Counted from the first letter of the stretch, positions 44,501 through 51,584 are shown. The stretch is 64,000 nt of DNA from CAXMST01 sp963793415 (GCA_963793415.1 CAWCAC010000002.1:248001-312000); one strand, 5' to 3'. Program-made: numbers and translations. The notes: generated from the letters alone by a model not told the origin.

Positions 44501-44711
44501 GGAGCGTCTCGATCCGGGTCCGCAGCCGGGTGCGGGTCGCAGGGTCCTGTGTGATCACGCCGATCCGCTCGCCGGGGGTGCCGTCGTCGACGAGGGCGAC
44601 GAACCGGCGTGCGATCAACTCGGTCCTGCCGGACCCGGCAGGGCCCAGGACCAGCGCGGCGCCACCCCTGTGGGCGATGGCGGCGTCGAAGTCTGGCTCG
44701 GGGGTCGTCAC
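41502..44711 (-). CDS. UvrD/AdnA-like helicase fused to a RecB-like PD-(D/E)XK nuclease
   Basis: 1069 aa. N-terminal superfamily 1 motor: Walker A reads GPAGSGRT (23-30) with Arg29 in place of the catalytic Lys; motif II is VDELEDAG instead of DEFQD; motif III CDPAQGLLAFRAW; motif VI RRAYVALSRARKS. C-terminal nuclease: HQVLDRYH, GRIDRVDRH and YELIDYKTG near 965-985, bracketed by Cys about 834 and C1055, C1058, C1064, the AddB/AdnA-type iron-sulfur staple. This is the architecture of double-strand-break resection motors. The motor looks impaired while the nuclease looks intact. Its presumed partner is not in the window. GTG start with AGAGGG 6 nt upstream. Confidence 0.85.
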   Translation of the reverse strand: MTTPEPDFDAAIAHRGGAALVLGPAGSGRTELIARRFVALVDDGTPGERIGVITQDPATRTRLRTRIETLLARPYEELRVHTWEELAEKLLRDYALEAGIDPFFEIVGPADRLAVMLDSVEELPLRRHEIRGNPAGLLARLLERIDVLKGEGIGPAELRDHARAVERGSSGRAEREAALRELEFADLFERHDAILLGRGAIDEGELILELGRLLNRRPDISLVVGDRFRELMVDELEDAGPARSALLPLIAPHEQVLATCDPAQGLLAFRAWGEAAAERFRAAYPAAGEFTLAAPVRGAAGPALAADAVAGLAPEPYGKPPRAPALGGGPGGTTADEGASVPEGVTLWRCANERAQAQAVAREIEHLLATGEEQPEDVCVVTGPAGREGRLIAAALEERNVPFRSSGSAAFFHRPEVRDVIAWLRALADPGDSSAVVRALTRPPVELRSVDLARCTTIARRRKLDMISAVEAALESPQLPPPSRDRIRAFLKLYRAAAKALDRLSADLFVRRLIERVGFRRHGLFAASPETAERLVNLGRLAELAGSWTRRRPDGSTREFIRYLSAVAEAGQRFSRAIDSPPRGAVLLAEPGQLKGMQFSRVYMLGLEGGAYGGGAERGRWVDDSLLAPPKPPSADSLADALRARRAYVALSRARKSIVLCFPEQNRNGAGRPSPVYEAVRGLGVEEVRHEEELFGPAEGLHSTYRMIRDEVLESSWRAGAALSEMRLDTAEDVNRAVARFLELLKLSALIQRPGDESEREALAALNELLGRVATPEQMIELEASALDSYIVEESRDRARRREHLAAEGEPGLEAFLPRRDGGLGLSASDIDLYRTCPLKYKFARVFAIPQEPTINQRFGILVHQVLDRYHGEEMRGFGGAEGDGIGGLDRLLGLFESGWRRQGFGTTDDELQYRDRAVAALARYYERHETAAARPVWLERSFSFKIGPHSIRGRIDRVDRHPDGNYELIDYKTGAPKKAEDLGDDVQIALYRIGVKEAWDVEAADGSYWYVLDDEKVTVAGEADDLERVERTVLEVAAGIEEQDFEPKPSFESCSWCDFRLICPASEA

Positions 44712-44743
44712 GGGTAGCCCTCTGAAGGTATCGGGCGCGTCAC

Positions 44744-44749
44744 TACGAT
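44744..44749 (+). promoter_or_regulatory. -10-like hexamer for the IMPase gene (leaderless)
   Basis: TACGAT ends 7 nt before the ATG at 44757. The earlier ATG at 44748 lies inside the hexamer and is unlikely. Confidence 0.55.
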
Positions 44750-44756
44750 GGATGGG

Positions 44757-45599
44757 ATGGATTCAGTCGACTGGACAGCGATCTGCCGCCGCATCGTCGC
44801 GCGTCAGCGCGGCCTGTTCGCCGCGGAGGAGACGATCGAGGCGCGTACGCGCTACGAGGGCCGCGGCGAGGGCGGCGACATGACCCTCGAGCTCGACCGT
44901 CGCTGCGAGGACATCGTCTTCGAGGAACTCGACGCCGGGCTCGCAGCCGGGCCGTCGGTGCTCGCGATCAGCGAGGAGCGCGGCGAGGTGCCGATCGGTG
45001 GCGGCGAAGCCTCGATCAAGGTCGTGATCGACCCGATCGACGGCTCGATGAACGTGCGCCGCATGATCCCCATTCACTCGCTTTCGATCGCCGTCGCCGA
45101 CGGCGACTCGATGGCCGACGTCTCCTTCGGCTTCGTCCATGACTTCGGGGCCGACCACGAGTTCACCGCGAAGCGGGGGGTCGGAGCCACGGTCGGCGGC
45201 AGGCCGGTCGAGCCGGACCCACCCGACCACGGGCTCGAGGTCGTCGGGCTGGAGTCGGCCGAGCCGAGCTGGGTCGGCCCTTCGATCGCCGCGCTCGAGG
45301 GCAAGGCCTACCGGCTCCGGGTCGTCGGCTCGATCGCGATCACGATGAGTTGGGTCGCCGCAGGCCGGATCGACGCGATGTTCTCCGCCCGCCCGTGTCG
45401 CTCCGTCGACGCCGCGGCCTCGCAGCTGATCGTCACCGAGGCCGGAGGCGCGATCGACTTCGGCGGCATCACCCCCGCGCAGGCGCCGCTCGATCTCGAC
45501 GCGCGCTACACGGTCGCCGCGGTCCGCCGCCGGGAGCACCTCGAGACGATCCTCGAGGCGCAGGCTGCGGGACCTGCCGTCAACGGGCAACGGACTTGA
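44757..45599 (+). CDS. Inositol-monophosphatase-family phosphatase
   Basis: 280 aa, lithium-sensitive phosphatase fold. Metal ligands: Glu in LAISEERG (about 73), DPIDGS at 92-97, and the third Asp in RSVDAAASQLIVTEAGG. The usual DPIDGTxNF reads DPIDGSMNVRRM, so the phosphate-loop end differs and the substrate may be unlike inositol-1-phosphate; members also act on fructose-1,6-bisphosphate, PAP or histidinol phosphate. Start set by TACGAT 7 nt upstream. The stop overlaps the TTG start of the protease gene. Confidence 0.87.
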   Translation: MDSVDWTAICRRIVARQRGLFAAEETIEARTRYEGRGEGGDMTLELDRRCEDIVFEELDAGLAAGPSVLAISEERGEVPIGGGEASIKVVIDPIDGSMNVRRMIPIHSLSIAVADGDSMADVSFGFVHDFGADHEFTAKRGVGATVGGRPVEPDPPDHGLEVVGLESAEPSWVGPSIAALEGKAYRLRVVGSIAITMSWVAAGRIDAMFSARPCRSVDAAASQLIVTEAGGAIDFGGITPAQAPLDLDARYTVAAVRRREHLETILEAQAAGPAVNGQRT

Positions 45600-46642
45600 G
45601 CGGCCTGATCGATTGGAGCGTCGCAGCACGCGTCGCGTCGATCGCAGCGGGTGAGAGCCCGGCCGGTCCAGCCGACGGCCCGCTGCGGGCGGCCGTCGAG
45701 CAGTCCCAGTCCGCGGTCGAGGGCTACACGGGACTGCGCCCCGCCGAGCCCGTGCCCGAGCCCGAATGGGTCAGCCGCCGCGAGTGGGCGGCACTGAACC
45801 TGCGCTCGATGGAGTCCTCGGTCGGCTCACTCGAGGCGCGACTCGGCGCCACCGGCGTCCCCGGCCCGATTCGCGGCCCGCTCGGAGTCGTCGCCGGCGC
45901 TCAGATCGGCGCCCTCGTCGGTTACGCGTCGCGCCGCGTGCTCGGCCAGTACGAGTTCCCCGTGCTCGGCCCGGACCGCGAGCCACGCCTGCTTTTCGTC
46001 GCCCCCAACGTCATCGAGGCTCAGCGCGATCTCGAGGGCGAGCCTCGGACAGTCCTCCGCTGGATTGCCCTGCACGAGGTCACGCACGCGATCCACTTCG
46101 GGGCTGCGCCCTGGATGCGCGAGCACCTGCGCGGCCTCGCCACGGAGCTACTTGGCGCCAGCACCCTCGCGGTCGGGCCGGCTGAGGTTCGCGACGCCGC
46201 CAAGCGGATCGCGACGACCGACCCACGGCGGCTTGTCTCGGAGCTCTGGAGCAGCGATCCGCTGACGCTGTTGACGCCGCCCGCCTCGAAGCCGCTGCTC
46301 GAGTCGACGCAGGCAACGATGGCATCCGTAGAGGGGTACGCCGAGCACGTGATGGACGCGGCAGCGCCCGCCCTCGGCGAGGATGTGGACGCGCTCCGCT
46401 TCGGGATGGAGCGGCGCCGGGACGGTCGCCCGCCGCTCGCCCGGCTGCTCGGATGGCTGCTCGGGATGGAGATGAAGCTGCGGCAGTACAGGGATGGAAA
46501 GCGCTTCTGCGACGGCGTCGTCGAACTCGACGGCATCGCCGCCCTGAACCACGCCTGGAGCGGTCCCGAGGCCCTCCCCACCCTCGGCGAGCTCGCCGAT
46601 CCGGGCGCTTGGCTACGGCGCTCAGCAGCCGTTCCCGCCTGA
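45596..46642 (+). CDS. Zincin-like metalloprotease, DUF2342 (F420 biosynthesis-associated) family
   Basis: 348 aa. Contains HEVTHAIHF with zinc ligands His160 and His164 and catalytic Glu161, and a late EGYAEHVMD that supplies a further Glu. Starts LIDWSVAARVASIAAGESPAGP, the conserved family N-terminus. The family is typical of actinobacteria and often annotated coenzyme F420 biosynthesis associated; its substrate is unknown. TTG 45596 is chosen because it overlaps the IMPase stop (TTGA) and homology begins there. Confidence 0.88.
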   Translation: MSGLIDWSVAARVASIAAGESPAGPADGPLRAAVEQSQSAVEGYTGLRPAEPVPEPEWVSRREWAALNLRSMESSVGSLEARLGATGVPGPIRGPLGVVAGAQIGALVGYASRRVLGQYEFPVLGPDREPRLLFVAPNVIEAQRDLEGEPRTVLRWIALHEVTHAIHFGAAPWMREHLRGLATELLGASTLAVGPAEVRDAAKRIATTDPRRLVSELWSSDPLTLLTPPASKPLLESTQATMASVEGYAEHVMDAAAPALGEDVDALRFGMERRRDGRPPLARLLGWLLGMEMKLRQYRDGKRFCDGVVELDGIAALNHAWSGPEALPTLGELADPGAWLRRSAAVPA

Positions 46643-46671
46643 CACGGCTCCACCCGGCCCCGAACCCCGAC

Positions 46672-46689
46672 CTGTGATGGACGTCACAG
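46672..46689 (+). promoter_or_regulatory. Perfect CRP/FNR-type operator
   Basis: CTGTGATGGACGTCACAG contains TGTGA-N6-TCACA with no mismatch, the consensus of Crp-family regulators. Its centre is about 60 bp upstream of the TACACT hexamer of the Lys-rich protein gene. A Crp/Fnr-type regulator is encoded at 57375-58073. Confidence 0.65.
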
Positions 46690-46710
46690 ATGGCTCTGTA
46701 ACGCCATCTG
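46687..46710 (+). promoter_or_regulatory. Inverted repeat between two operator-like sites
   Basis: Perfect 8-bp arms CAGATGGC and GCCATCTG with an 8-nt centre. It could be a terminator hairpin of the protease gene 45 bp upstream or a third operator; it touches the CRP-like site. Confidence 0.5.
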
Positions 46711-46723
46711 CGTCTTCGGGTAA

Positions 46724-46735
46724 GAACATTCGTTC
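46724..46735 (+). promoter_or_regulatory. LexA-box-like site
   Basis: GAACATTCGTTC fits the GAAC-N4-GTTC core of Gram-positive SOS boxes and is followed by G as in the consensus. It lies 5 nt before the TACACT hexamer (46741-46746), exactly where a repressor would block RNA polymerase. Confidence 0.5.
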
Positions 46736-46740
46736 GGTGC

Positions 46741-46746
46741 TACACT
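46741..46746 (+). promoter_or_regulatory. -10-like hexamer of the Lys-rich protein gene
   Basis: TACACT within an AT-rich patch (46723-46770). Gives a leader of about 55 nt with a Shine-Dalgarno-like GAGAGG at 46791-46796. Confidence 0.5.
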
Positions 46747-46808
46747 GAATATCATTACTTGTAAGCTCCATACGAGCAACGGGCTCACCCGAGAGGTTGA
46801 AGAAACAG

Positions 46809-47360
46809 ATGGCTACCACCACCACAGCTAAGAAGAAGACCCCCACAAAGACCAAGACCACGGCTCGCAAGGCGCAGAGCAAGACCAGCTCCGCCGCCTC
46901 AACCGCCAAGGCCAGCGCTCCCAGCGCACCGAAGACGAGCATCGAAGTCGCTCGCGAGCGTGCGATCCAGGCCGCTGAGACTGCCGTCGACGTCCCCGTC
47001 GGCGCTGCTCTGACGATCTACGAGCGTGCGAACGAGGCCGTCGAGCCGCTCGCCACGCCGACCAAGCGCGAGGCCGAGCTGAAGCGCGTCCGCACGCAGC
47101 TGCGTCGCGAGCTCAACAAGGTCGAGCGCCGGGGCGGCACCGCCCGTCGTCGCGCCCTCCAGCGTGCGAAGCGGACCCGCAACCGCCTCGAGCGTGAGGT
47201 CAAGCAGCAGCGCCGCAGCCTCGAGACGTCGGTTCGTCAGAACCGCAAGAAGGCCGAGTCGCAGCTGAAGAAGGCCGAGACGGAGCTCAAGACCAACCGC
47301 GACGAGGCTGAGAAGCGCGTCCGTGAGCTGGTCGAGCGCGTCCAGGGGGCTGCCGCCTAA
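46809..47360 (+). CDS. Lys-rich, coiled-coil protein, probable nucleoid or envelope-associated
   Basis: 183 aa. Residues 5-28 are a Lys/Thr/Ala tail resembling histone H1 C-termini (AKKKTPTKTKTTARK). From about 40 a long charged helix follows: VAGLTIYERAN-like region then LKRVRTQLRRELNKVERR, AKRTRNRLEREVKQQRR, and KAESQLKKAETELKTNRDEAE, a continuous coiled coil. Overall pI must be very basic. DNA binding is likely, but similar proteins bind heparin or cell-wall polymers. ATG 46809 is used rather than TTG 46797, which would sit on the ribosome site. The promoter is unusually complex. Codon use has more AAG/AAC than the neighbours. Confidence 0.75.
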   Translation: MATTTTAKKKTPTKTKTTARKAQSKTSSAASTAKASAPSAPKTSIEVARERAIQAAETAVDVPVGAALTIYERANEAVEPLATPTKREAELKRVRTQLRRELNKVERRGGTARRRALQRAKRTRNRLEREVKQQRRSLETSVRQNRKKAESQLKKAETELKTNRDEAEKRVRELVERVQGAAA

Positions 47361-47568
47361 GGCGCCCCAACCGCTTAGCCCGGCCGCCGGCCCGGCGCCC
47401 GATCCCACCGGCAGGGATCAGGCAACGGGCAAGGAGAAGGCGACGGCCGGAGAGATCTACTCGCCCCATACTCGCGAGTAGACATGGTCGAGAGCTTCGG
47501 CTCTTGGACCAACCTCTCCTCCCCGATTCGGCGGGCCTTCGGGCCCGTCGAATCATTTAAGGAAGCTC
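47361..47568 (+). other. Gene-free region with a chain of stem-loops
   Basis: Five hairpins in succession: GGCGCC arms at 47361 and 47394; GATCCC/GGGATC (47401-47419); CTACTCG/CGAGTAG (47457-47481); GGTC-AGAGC-TTCG-GCTCT-GACC (47486-47510); and the strong hairpin listed as terminator. No reading frame of note. Confidence 0.6.
47525..47554. terminator. Bidirectional terminator-like hairpin with TTCG loop
   Basis: GATTCGGCGGGCC-TTCG-GGCCCGTCGAATC, 13-bp stem with one mismatch and a stable TTCG tetraloop, followed by ATTTAA. Lies between convergent genes: after the Lys-rich protein gene and 15 bp beyond the stop at 47569 of the opposite gene. Confidence 0.75.
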
Positions 47569-47826
47569 TCAGTGGTTGCGCAGGGAGAAGATCAGCTCGT
47601 CCTTGCTCATCTCCGAGCGGCCCTCGATCCCGACCTCGGTCGCCTTCTCGTGCAGCTCCTCGACGGTCCACTCCTCGTACGGACCGCTGTGCCCGCCCTT
47701 CTTCGCCGTCTCCTTGCGGTCGGAGTTGGCGATCCGCGCGGCCTTCTCCTTACTGGCACCCTGGTCGCGGAGCGCCTCGTACTGCTCGTTGTCCTTGACA
47801 CTCGGTCCTGGGTCGCGCTGCGGCAT
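47569..47826 (-). CDS. Small SAP/Rho-N-like protein (DUF7218-like)
   Basis: 85 aa. First part VKDNEQYEALRDQGASKEKAARIANS is typical of a short conserved family seen across actinobacteria and proteobacteria; the second part WTVEELHEKATEVGIEGRSEMSKDELIFSLR is a helix-turn-helix of the Rho N-terminal / SAP type, which suggests nucleic acid binding. ATG 47826 has GGAGG 5 nt upstream. Faces the Lys-rich protein gene across the hairpin chain, so the two possible DNA-binding genes share a terminator. Confidence 0.8.
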   Translation of the reverse strand: MPQRDPGPSVKDNEQYEALRDQGASKEKAARIANSDRKETAKKGGHSGPYEEWTVEELHEKATEVGIEGRSEMSKDELIFSLRNH

Positions 47827-47991
47827 GGTTGCCTCCATTTCGGGGTCGTTTCCGGATGCGGCTGGGGAGCCGCTGATCCGCTCCAGCACTGGCCTTACCC
47901 CGTGTTCAGAGCCCCACACCGGCCGCTTGCCGACGATTGGCGGGCCTCCCACCGGGTATTCACAAGGTGAGCAACGAAAAGGAGGCTCGAG

Positions 47992-48576
47992 ATGAGCGGG
48001 ACACAGTTGGAAGGCAAGCGAGTCGCTTTCCTCGTCGCCAACGAGGGAATCGAACAGGTCGAGTTGACCGAGCCGTGGAAGGCGATCGAGTCGGCTGGGG
48101 GCACGCCCGAGCTGATCGCTCCCGACGGTGACAAGGCCCAGGCCTTCAACCACCTCGACAAGGGTGACCAGTTCGACGTGGGCCGGACGGTCGGCGAGGC
48201 GGACGCCGACGACTACGACGGGCTGGTTCTGCCCGGTGGCGTCGCCAACCCGGACAACCTGAGGACGAACGAGGACGCGGTCGGGTTCGTGCGCGATTTC
48301 TTCGAGGCCGGCAAGCCGGTCGCGGCGATCTGCCACGCGCCTTGGACGCTGATCGAGGCGGACGCGGTCTCCGGCCGCAAGCTGACCTCGTGGCCGAGCC
48401 TGCAGACCGATCTCCGCAACGCCGGCGCCGAGTGGGTCGACGACGAGGTCGTGGTCGACCAGGGTCTGGTCACCTCGCGCAACCCCGACGATCTACCCGC
48501 GTTCTGCTCGAAGACGGTCGAGGAGATCGCCGAGGGCAAGCACGCCGGGCAGCGCGAGAAGACGCTCAGCAGCTGA
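47992..48576 (+). CDS. DJ-1/PfpI-family protein (type 1 glutamine amidotransferase fold)
   Basis: 194 aa. Conserved nucleophile Cys114 in VAAICHAPWTLIEA, upstream Glu in VANEGIEQVEL, and DGLVLPGGVANPDNLR. This branch (YhbO/PfpI) includes deglycases and stress proteins; exact activity is not shown by the sequence. Strong AAAGGAGG ribosome binding site 7 nt before the ATG. Confidence 0.9.
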   Translation: MSGTQLEGKRVAFLVANEGIEQVELTEPWKAIESAGGTPELIAPDGDKAQAFNHLDKGDQFDVGRTVGEADADDYDGLVLPGGVANPDNLRTNEDAVGFVRDFFEAGKPVAAICHAPWTLIEADAVSGRKLTSWPSLQTDLRNAGAEWVDDEVVVDQGLVTSRNPDDLPAFCSKTVEEIAEGKHAGQREKTLSS

Positions 48577-48618
48577 GGCGGCGCGCCCAGGCGCACACCT
48601 ACAGCCGAGCGATGGAGA

Positions 48619-49044
48619 ATGTTGATGGCAGGCGGGGACTCACCCCTTCGCGGGGGCGAGGCGGCAGCGGCGGGTTCGCTGCCGCTGAGCCGCCGCCGCC
48701 GCGGCACTCAGTGGATCGCGATCGCCGGCCTGCTGCTCGCCGGCCTGACGATGCTGACGGTCGCGCTGATCTCCCCCGGCGACGCGATCAGCGCCGGCGT
48801 CACCGCGCTGGCGGGAACCGTCGCGCTCGGCCTGGGCGCCGTGGCCGTGGCCGAGGTTGCGTCGCTGCGGGCAGTCGGCTTCGCGGCCCTCGCGCTGGGA
48901 GCCTGCTGCGCCGCCGGCGCCCTGGTCCCCGACCTGCTCGAGGGGCCCGAGCTCGGGCGACTGCTCGCAGGAGGGGCACTGGTCTTGTCCGCGTGCGCGT
49001 TGATCCCGCGCGGATCGGCGATCGAGCCGGGCGTACGGCCATAG
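48619..49044 (+). CDS. Membrane protein of unknown function
   Basis: 141 aa, basic N-terminus (LSRRRRGTQW) then four hydrophobic segments: IAIAGLLLAGLTMLTVALI, VTALAGTVALGLGAVAVAEVA, AVGFAALALGACCAAGALV and LLAGGALVLSACALI. No family recognised. ATG 48619 or ATG 48625 could be the start; neither has a strong ribosome binding site. The strand opposite has long open frames but those are G+C artefacts. Confidence 0.6.
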   Translation: MLMAGGDSPLRGGEAAAAGSLPLSRRRRGTQWIAIAGLLLAGLTMLTVALISPGDAISAGVTALAGTVALGLGAVAVAEVASLRAVGFAALALGACCAAGALVPDLLEGPELGRLLAGGALVLSACALIPRGSAIEPGVRP

Positions 49045-49093
49045 GCCGAGGGCTTGCGGTGAGGCGCCTGTCCGCGTCTGGGAGAATGGGCCG

Positions 49094-50284
49094 ATGACTT
49101 CTTCCCCCACCCCAACGACCGAGGAGCAGGTGACCGAGGCGCTGCGCGCCGTCATCGATCCCGAGTTGCGCCAGAACATCGTCGACCTCGGCATGGTCCG
49201 TTCGATCGAGATCGACGGAGGCCGCGTCGAGGTCGTCGTCTCGCTGACGACCGCCGGTTGCCCGATCCGAAACCACTTCGAGCAGGCCGTCGCCCAGAAC
49301 GTGATGGCCCTGGACGGCGTCGACAGCGTCGGTGTCGGCTTCGACGTCCTCAACGACAGCGAAAAGGCGAATCTCCAGCAGAAGCTCGGCCGCCCCGGTG
49401 GGCTCCCCGAGGGGGCGCTCGCGAAGGTAAAGAACGTGATCTGCGTGGCCTCCGGCAAGGGCGGCGTCGGCAAGTCGACGATGACCGCGAACCTCGCCGC
49501 CGCGCTCCAGGCCGAGGGGAAGAAGGCGGGCGCGCTCGACGCCGATGTCTACGGCTACTCGATCCCGCGCATGCTGGGCGTCAACAGCCGCCCCGACGTC
49601 AACGCGGAGCGCAAGATCCTGCCGCTCGTCGCCCCGAGCGGGGTCAAGGTGATGTCGATCGGCTTCTTCGTCGAGGAGAACGCCGCCGTCGTCTGGCGCG
49701 GCCCGATGCTTCACAAGGCGATTCAGCAGTTCCTCGAGGACGTCGAGTGGGGCGAGCTCGACTACCTGCTGCTCGACCTGCCGCCCGGCACGGGCGACGT
49801 CTCGATGACGCTGGCGCAGCTGTTGCCGCAAGCGAAGTTCGCGATCGTCACCACCCCGCAGCCGGCGGCTCAGTCCGTCGCCCGACGCGCCGCCGAGATG
49901 GCAGGCAAGGTCGACCTCGACGTGCTCGGTGTGATCGAGAACATGTCCGGCTTCACAACGCCCGACGGCGAGCGCTTCACGATCTTCGGCGAGGGTGGCG
50001 GCCAGGCGCTCGCCGACGAGCTAGACGTGCCGCTGCTCGGCAAGGTGCCGCTGCAGGAGGCATTGCGCGAACACGCCGACAGCGGCACCCCGCTGGTCAC
50101 CGCCGAGCCGCAGGCCGCGGCCTCGATCGCGATCCGCGAGGCCGCGCGCGGGATCATCGCGATGACTCCCGTCGAGCTGCCGGTGATGCAGGCGCCTGCC
50201 ACGCCGATGCCGGAGCCCGTCGCGGTCGGCGCGACCGGCTCGACGACCGGCACCGAGTTGCCGGTGATCCAGGCCGGCGGCTGA
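49094..50284 (+). CDS. mrp: Mrp/ApbC-family iron-sulfur carrier ATPase
   Basis: 396 aa. N-terminal DUF59/MIP18 domain (1-90) with IDPELRQNIVDLGMV, then a P-loop ATPase with deviant Walker A GKGGVGKST (121-129) and DLPPGTGDVSMT. Mrp delivers iron-sulfur clusters. The CxxC present in many members, within ENMSxFxCPxC, is replaced by FTTPDGERFTIFG, as seen in other actinobacteria. The Ala/Pro-rich last 60 residues are variable. GAGAAT ends 6 nt before the ATG. Confidence 0.93.
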   Translation: MTSSPTPTTEEQVTEALRAVIDPELRQNIVDLGMVRSIEIDGGRVEVVVSLTTAGCPIRNHFEQAVAQNVMALDGVDSVGVGFDVLNDSEKANLQQKLGRPGGLPEGALAKVKNVICVASGKGGVGKSTMTANLAAALQAEGKKAGALDADVYGYSIPRMLGVNSRPDVNAERKILPLVAPSGVKVMSIGFFVEENAAVVWRGPMLHKAIQQFLEDVEWGELDYLLLDLPPGTGDVSMTLAQLLPQAKFAIVTTPQPAAQSVARRAAEMAGKVDLDVLGVIENMSGFTTPDGERFTIFGEGGGQALADELDVPLLGKVPLQEALREHADSGTPLVTAEPQAAASIAIREAARGIIAMTPVELPVMQAPATPMPEPVAVGATGSTTGTELPVIQAGG

Positions 50285-50315
50285 GCACGGCCCTGGTCCA
50301 ACGACCGCGGTCGGG

Positions 50316-51305
50316 TCAGACCTCGAGCACGGCCGAGCCCTCAACGCGGCCGGCTCGCAGGTCCTCGAGAGCGACCGCGGCCTCGGCGAGCGGGTAGGTG
50401 GTCACAGTCGGTCGCAGACCGATCTCGGCGGCAAGCGGCAGCAGCTCCTCGCCGTCGCGGCGGGTCAGGTTGGCGACCGAGCGCAGCTGACGCTCCTCCC
50501 AGAGGATCTCGTAGGGGAAGGCGGGAATCTCCGACATGTGGATGCCGGCGCAGACGACGATGCCGCCGGGTCCCGTCGCCCGCAGCGCCGCCGGGACCAG
50601 CTCACCCGCCGGAGCAAAGATGATCGCTGCATCGAGCGGCTCCGGTGGTCGCTCGTCCGCGAAGCCGGCCCACTCAGCGCCCACCTCGAGCGCGAAGCAC
50701 TTGCCCTCCTCGTCGCCGGGGCGGGTGAAGGCGAACACGCGGCGACCCTGATCGGAGGCGATCTGGGCGACCAGGTGGGCGGAGGAGCCGAAGCCGTAGA
50801 GGCCGAGTCGCTCACCCTCCCCGGTCATCCGCAGCGCGCGGTAGCCGATCAGCCCGGCGCAGAGCAGCGGTGCCGTCTCGACGTCGCCGAGACCCTCCGG
50901 CAAGGGGAAGCAGTACCGGGCGTCGGCGGCAGCCAGCTCGGCGTAGCCGCCGTCGCGGGTGTAGCCGGTGAACTCGGCCCGCTCGCAGAGGTTCTCACGG
51001 CCCGCGCGGCACTGGACGCAGATGCCGCAGGTCCAGCCCAGCCAGGGGATGCCGACGCGCGTGCCGAGCGCCGGCGGCGACTCGCAGCCGGGCCCGACTG
51101 CCTCGACCCGGCCGACGATCTGGTGGCCGAGGATCAGGGGCAGCTTCGGCTCGCCCGGGAGCTCCGCATCGAGGACATGAAGGTCGGTGCGACAGACGCC
51201 GCAGGCGGAAACACGGACGAGGAGCTCGCCCGCGCCGGCGACGGGATCGGGCATCTCGCGCTCGGCGAGCGGCCCGCTCTGGTGCTCGAGGACGATCGCG
51301 CGCAT
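50316..51305 (-). CDS. Zinc-dependent alcohol dehydrogenase
   Basis: 329 aa MDR-family enzyme. Catalytic zinc ligands Cys38 (in ACGVCRTDLH) and His61 (ILGHQIVG), structural zinc from C93, C96, C99 and C107 (CGICVQCRAGRENLC). The cofactor loop GLYGFGSSAHLVAQIA follows, and GSAVLEV closes the chain. The branch resembles AdhA-type bacterial enzymes with the order HQIVG. Substrate unknown. Separated from the ferredoxin gene by 15 nt on the same strand, which may indicate a shared transcript. Confidence 0.9.
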   Translation of the reverse strand: MRAIVLEHQSGPLAEREMPDPVAGAGELLVRVSACGVCRTDLHVLDAELPGEPKLPLILGHQIVGRVEAVGPGCESPPALGTRVGIPWLGWTCGICVQCRAGRENLCERAEFTGYTRDGGYAELAAADARYCFPLPEGLGDVETAPLLCAGLIGYRALRMTGEGERLGLYGFGSSAHLVAQIASDQGRRVFAFTRPGDEEGKCFALEVGAEWAGFADERPPEPLDAAIIFAPAGELVPAALRATGPGGIVVCAGIHMSEIPAFPYEILWEERQLRSVANLTRRDGEELLPLAAEIGLRPTVTTYPLAEAAVALEDLRAGRVEGSAVLEV

Positions 51306-51320
51306 CCCCGAGACCCGGAT

Positions 51321-51584
51321 CTACTTGCTGGCGAAGTACTCCGCGTTGATCGCCGTGTACTTCGCCCACTCCTCGGGCAGCTGATCCTCGGCGAAGCAGG
51401 CGTCCACGGGACAGGCCTCGACGCAGGCGTCGCAGTCGATGCACTCGTCCGGATCGATGAAGAGCTGCTTCTGGGCCTCGTAGTCGGGCTCATCCGGAGT
51501 CGGGTGGATGCAGTCGACAGGGCAGACCTCGACGCAGGAGTTGTCCTTCTCTCCGATGCAGGGTTCTGCGATGACGTAAGCCAA
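51321..51584 (-). CDS. fdxA: Seven-iron ferredoxin
   Basis: 87 aa. MAYVIAEPCIGEKDNSCVEVCPVDCIH is the FdxA signature; Cys 9, 17, 21, 25, then 48, 51, 54, 58 give one [3Fe-4S] and one [4Fe-4S] cluster. The start is TTG 51584, because the conserved MAYVIAEPC begins there and AAGGA lies 9 nt upstream. In mycobacteria FdxA donates electrons to cytochrome P450 and is hypoxia- and acid-induced. Upstream TACAAT at 51639-51644 on the minus strand serves as -10. Confidence 0.94.
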   Translation of the reverse strand: MAYVIAEPCIGEKDNSCVEVCPVDCIHPTPDEPDYEAQKQLFIDPDECIDCDACVEACPVDACFAEDQLPEEWAKYTAINAEYFASK

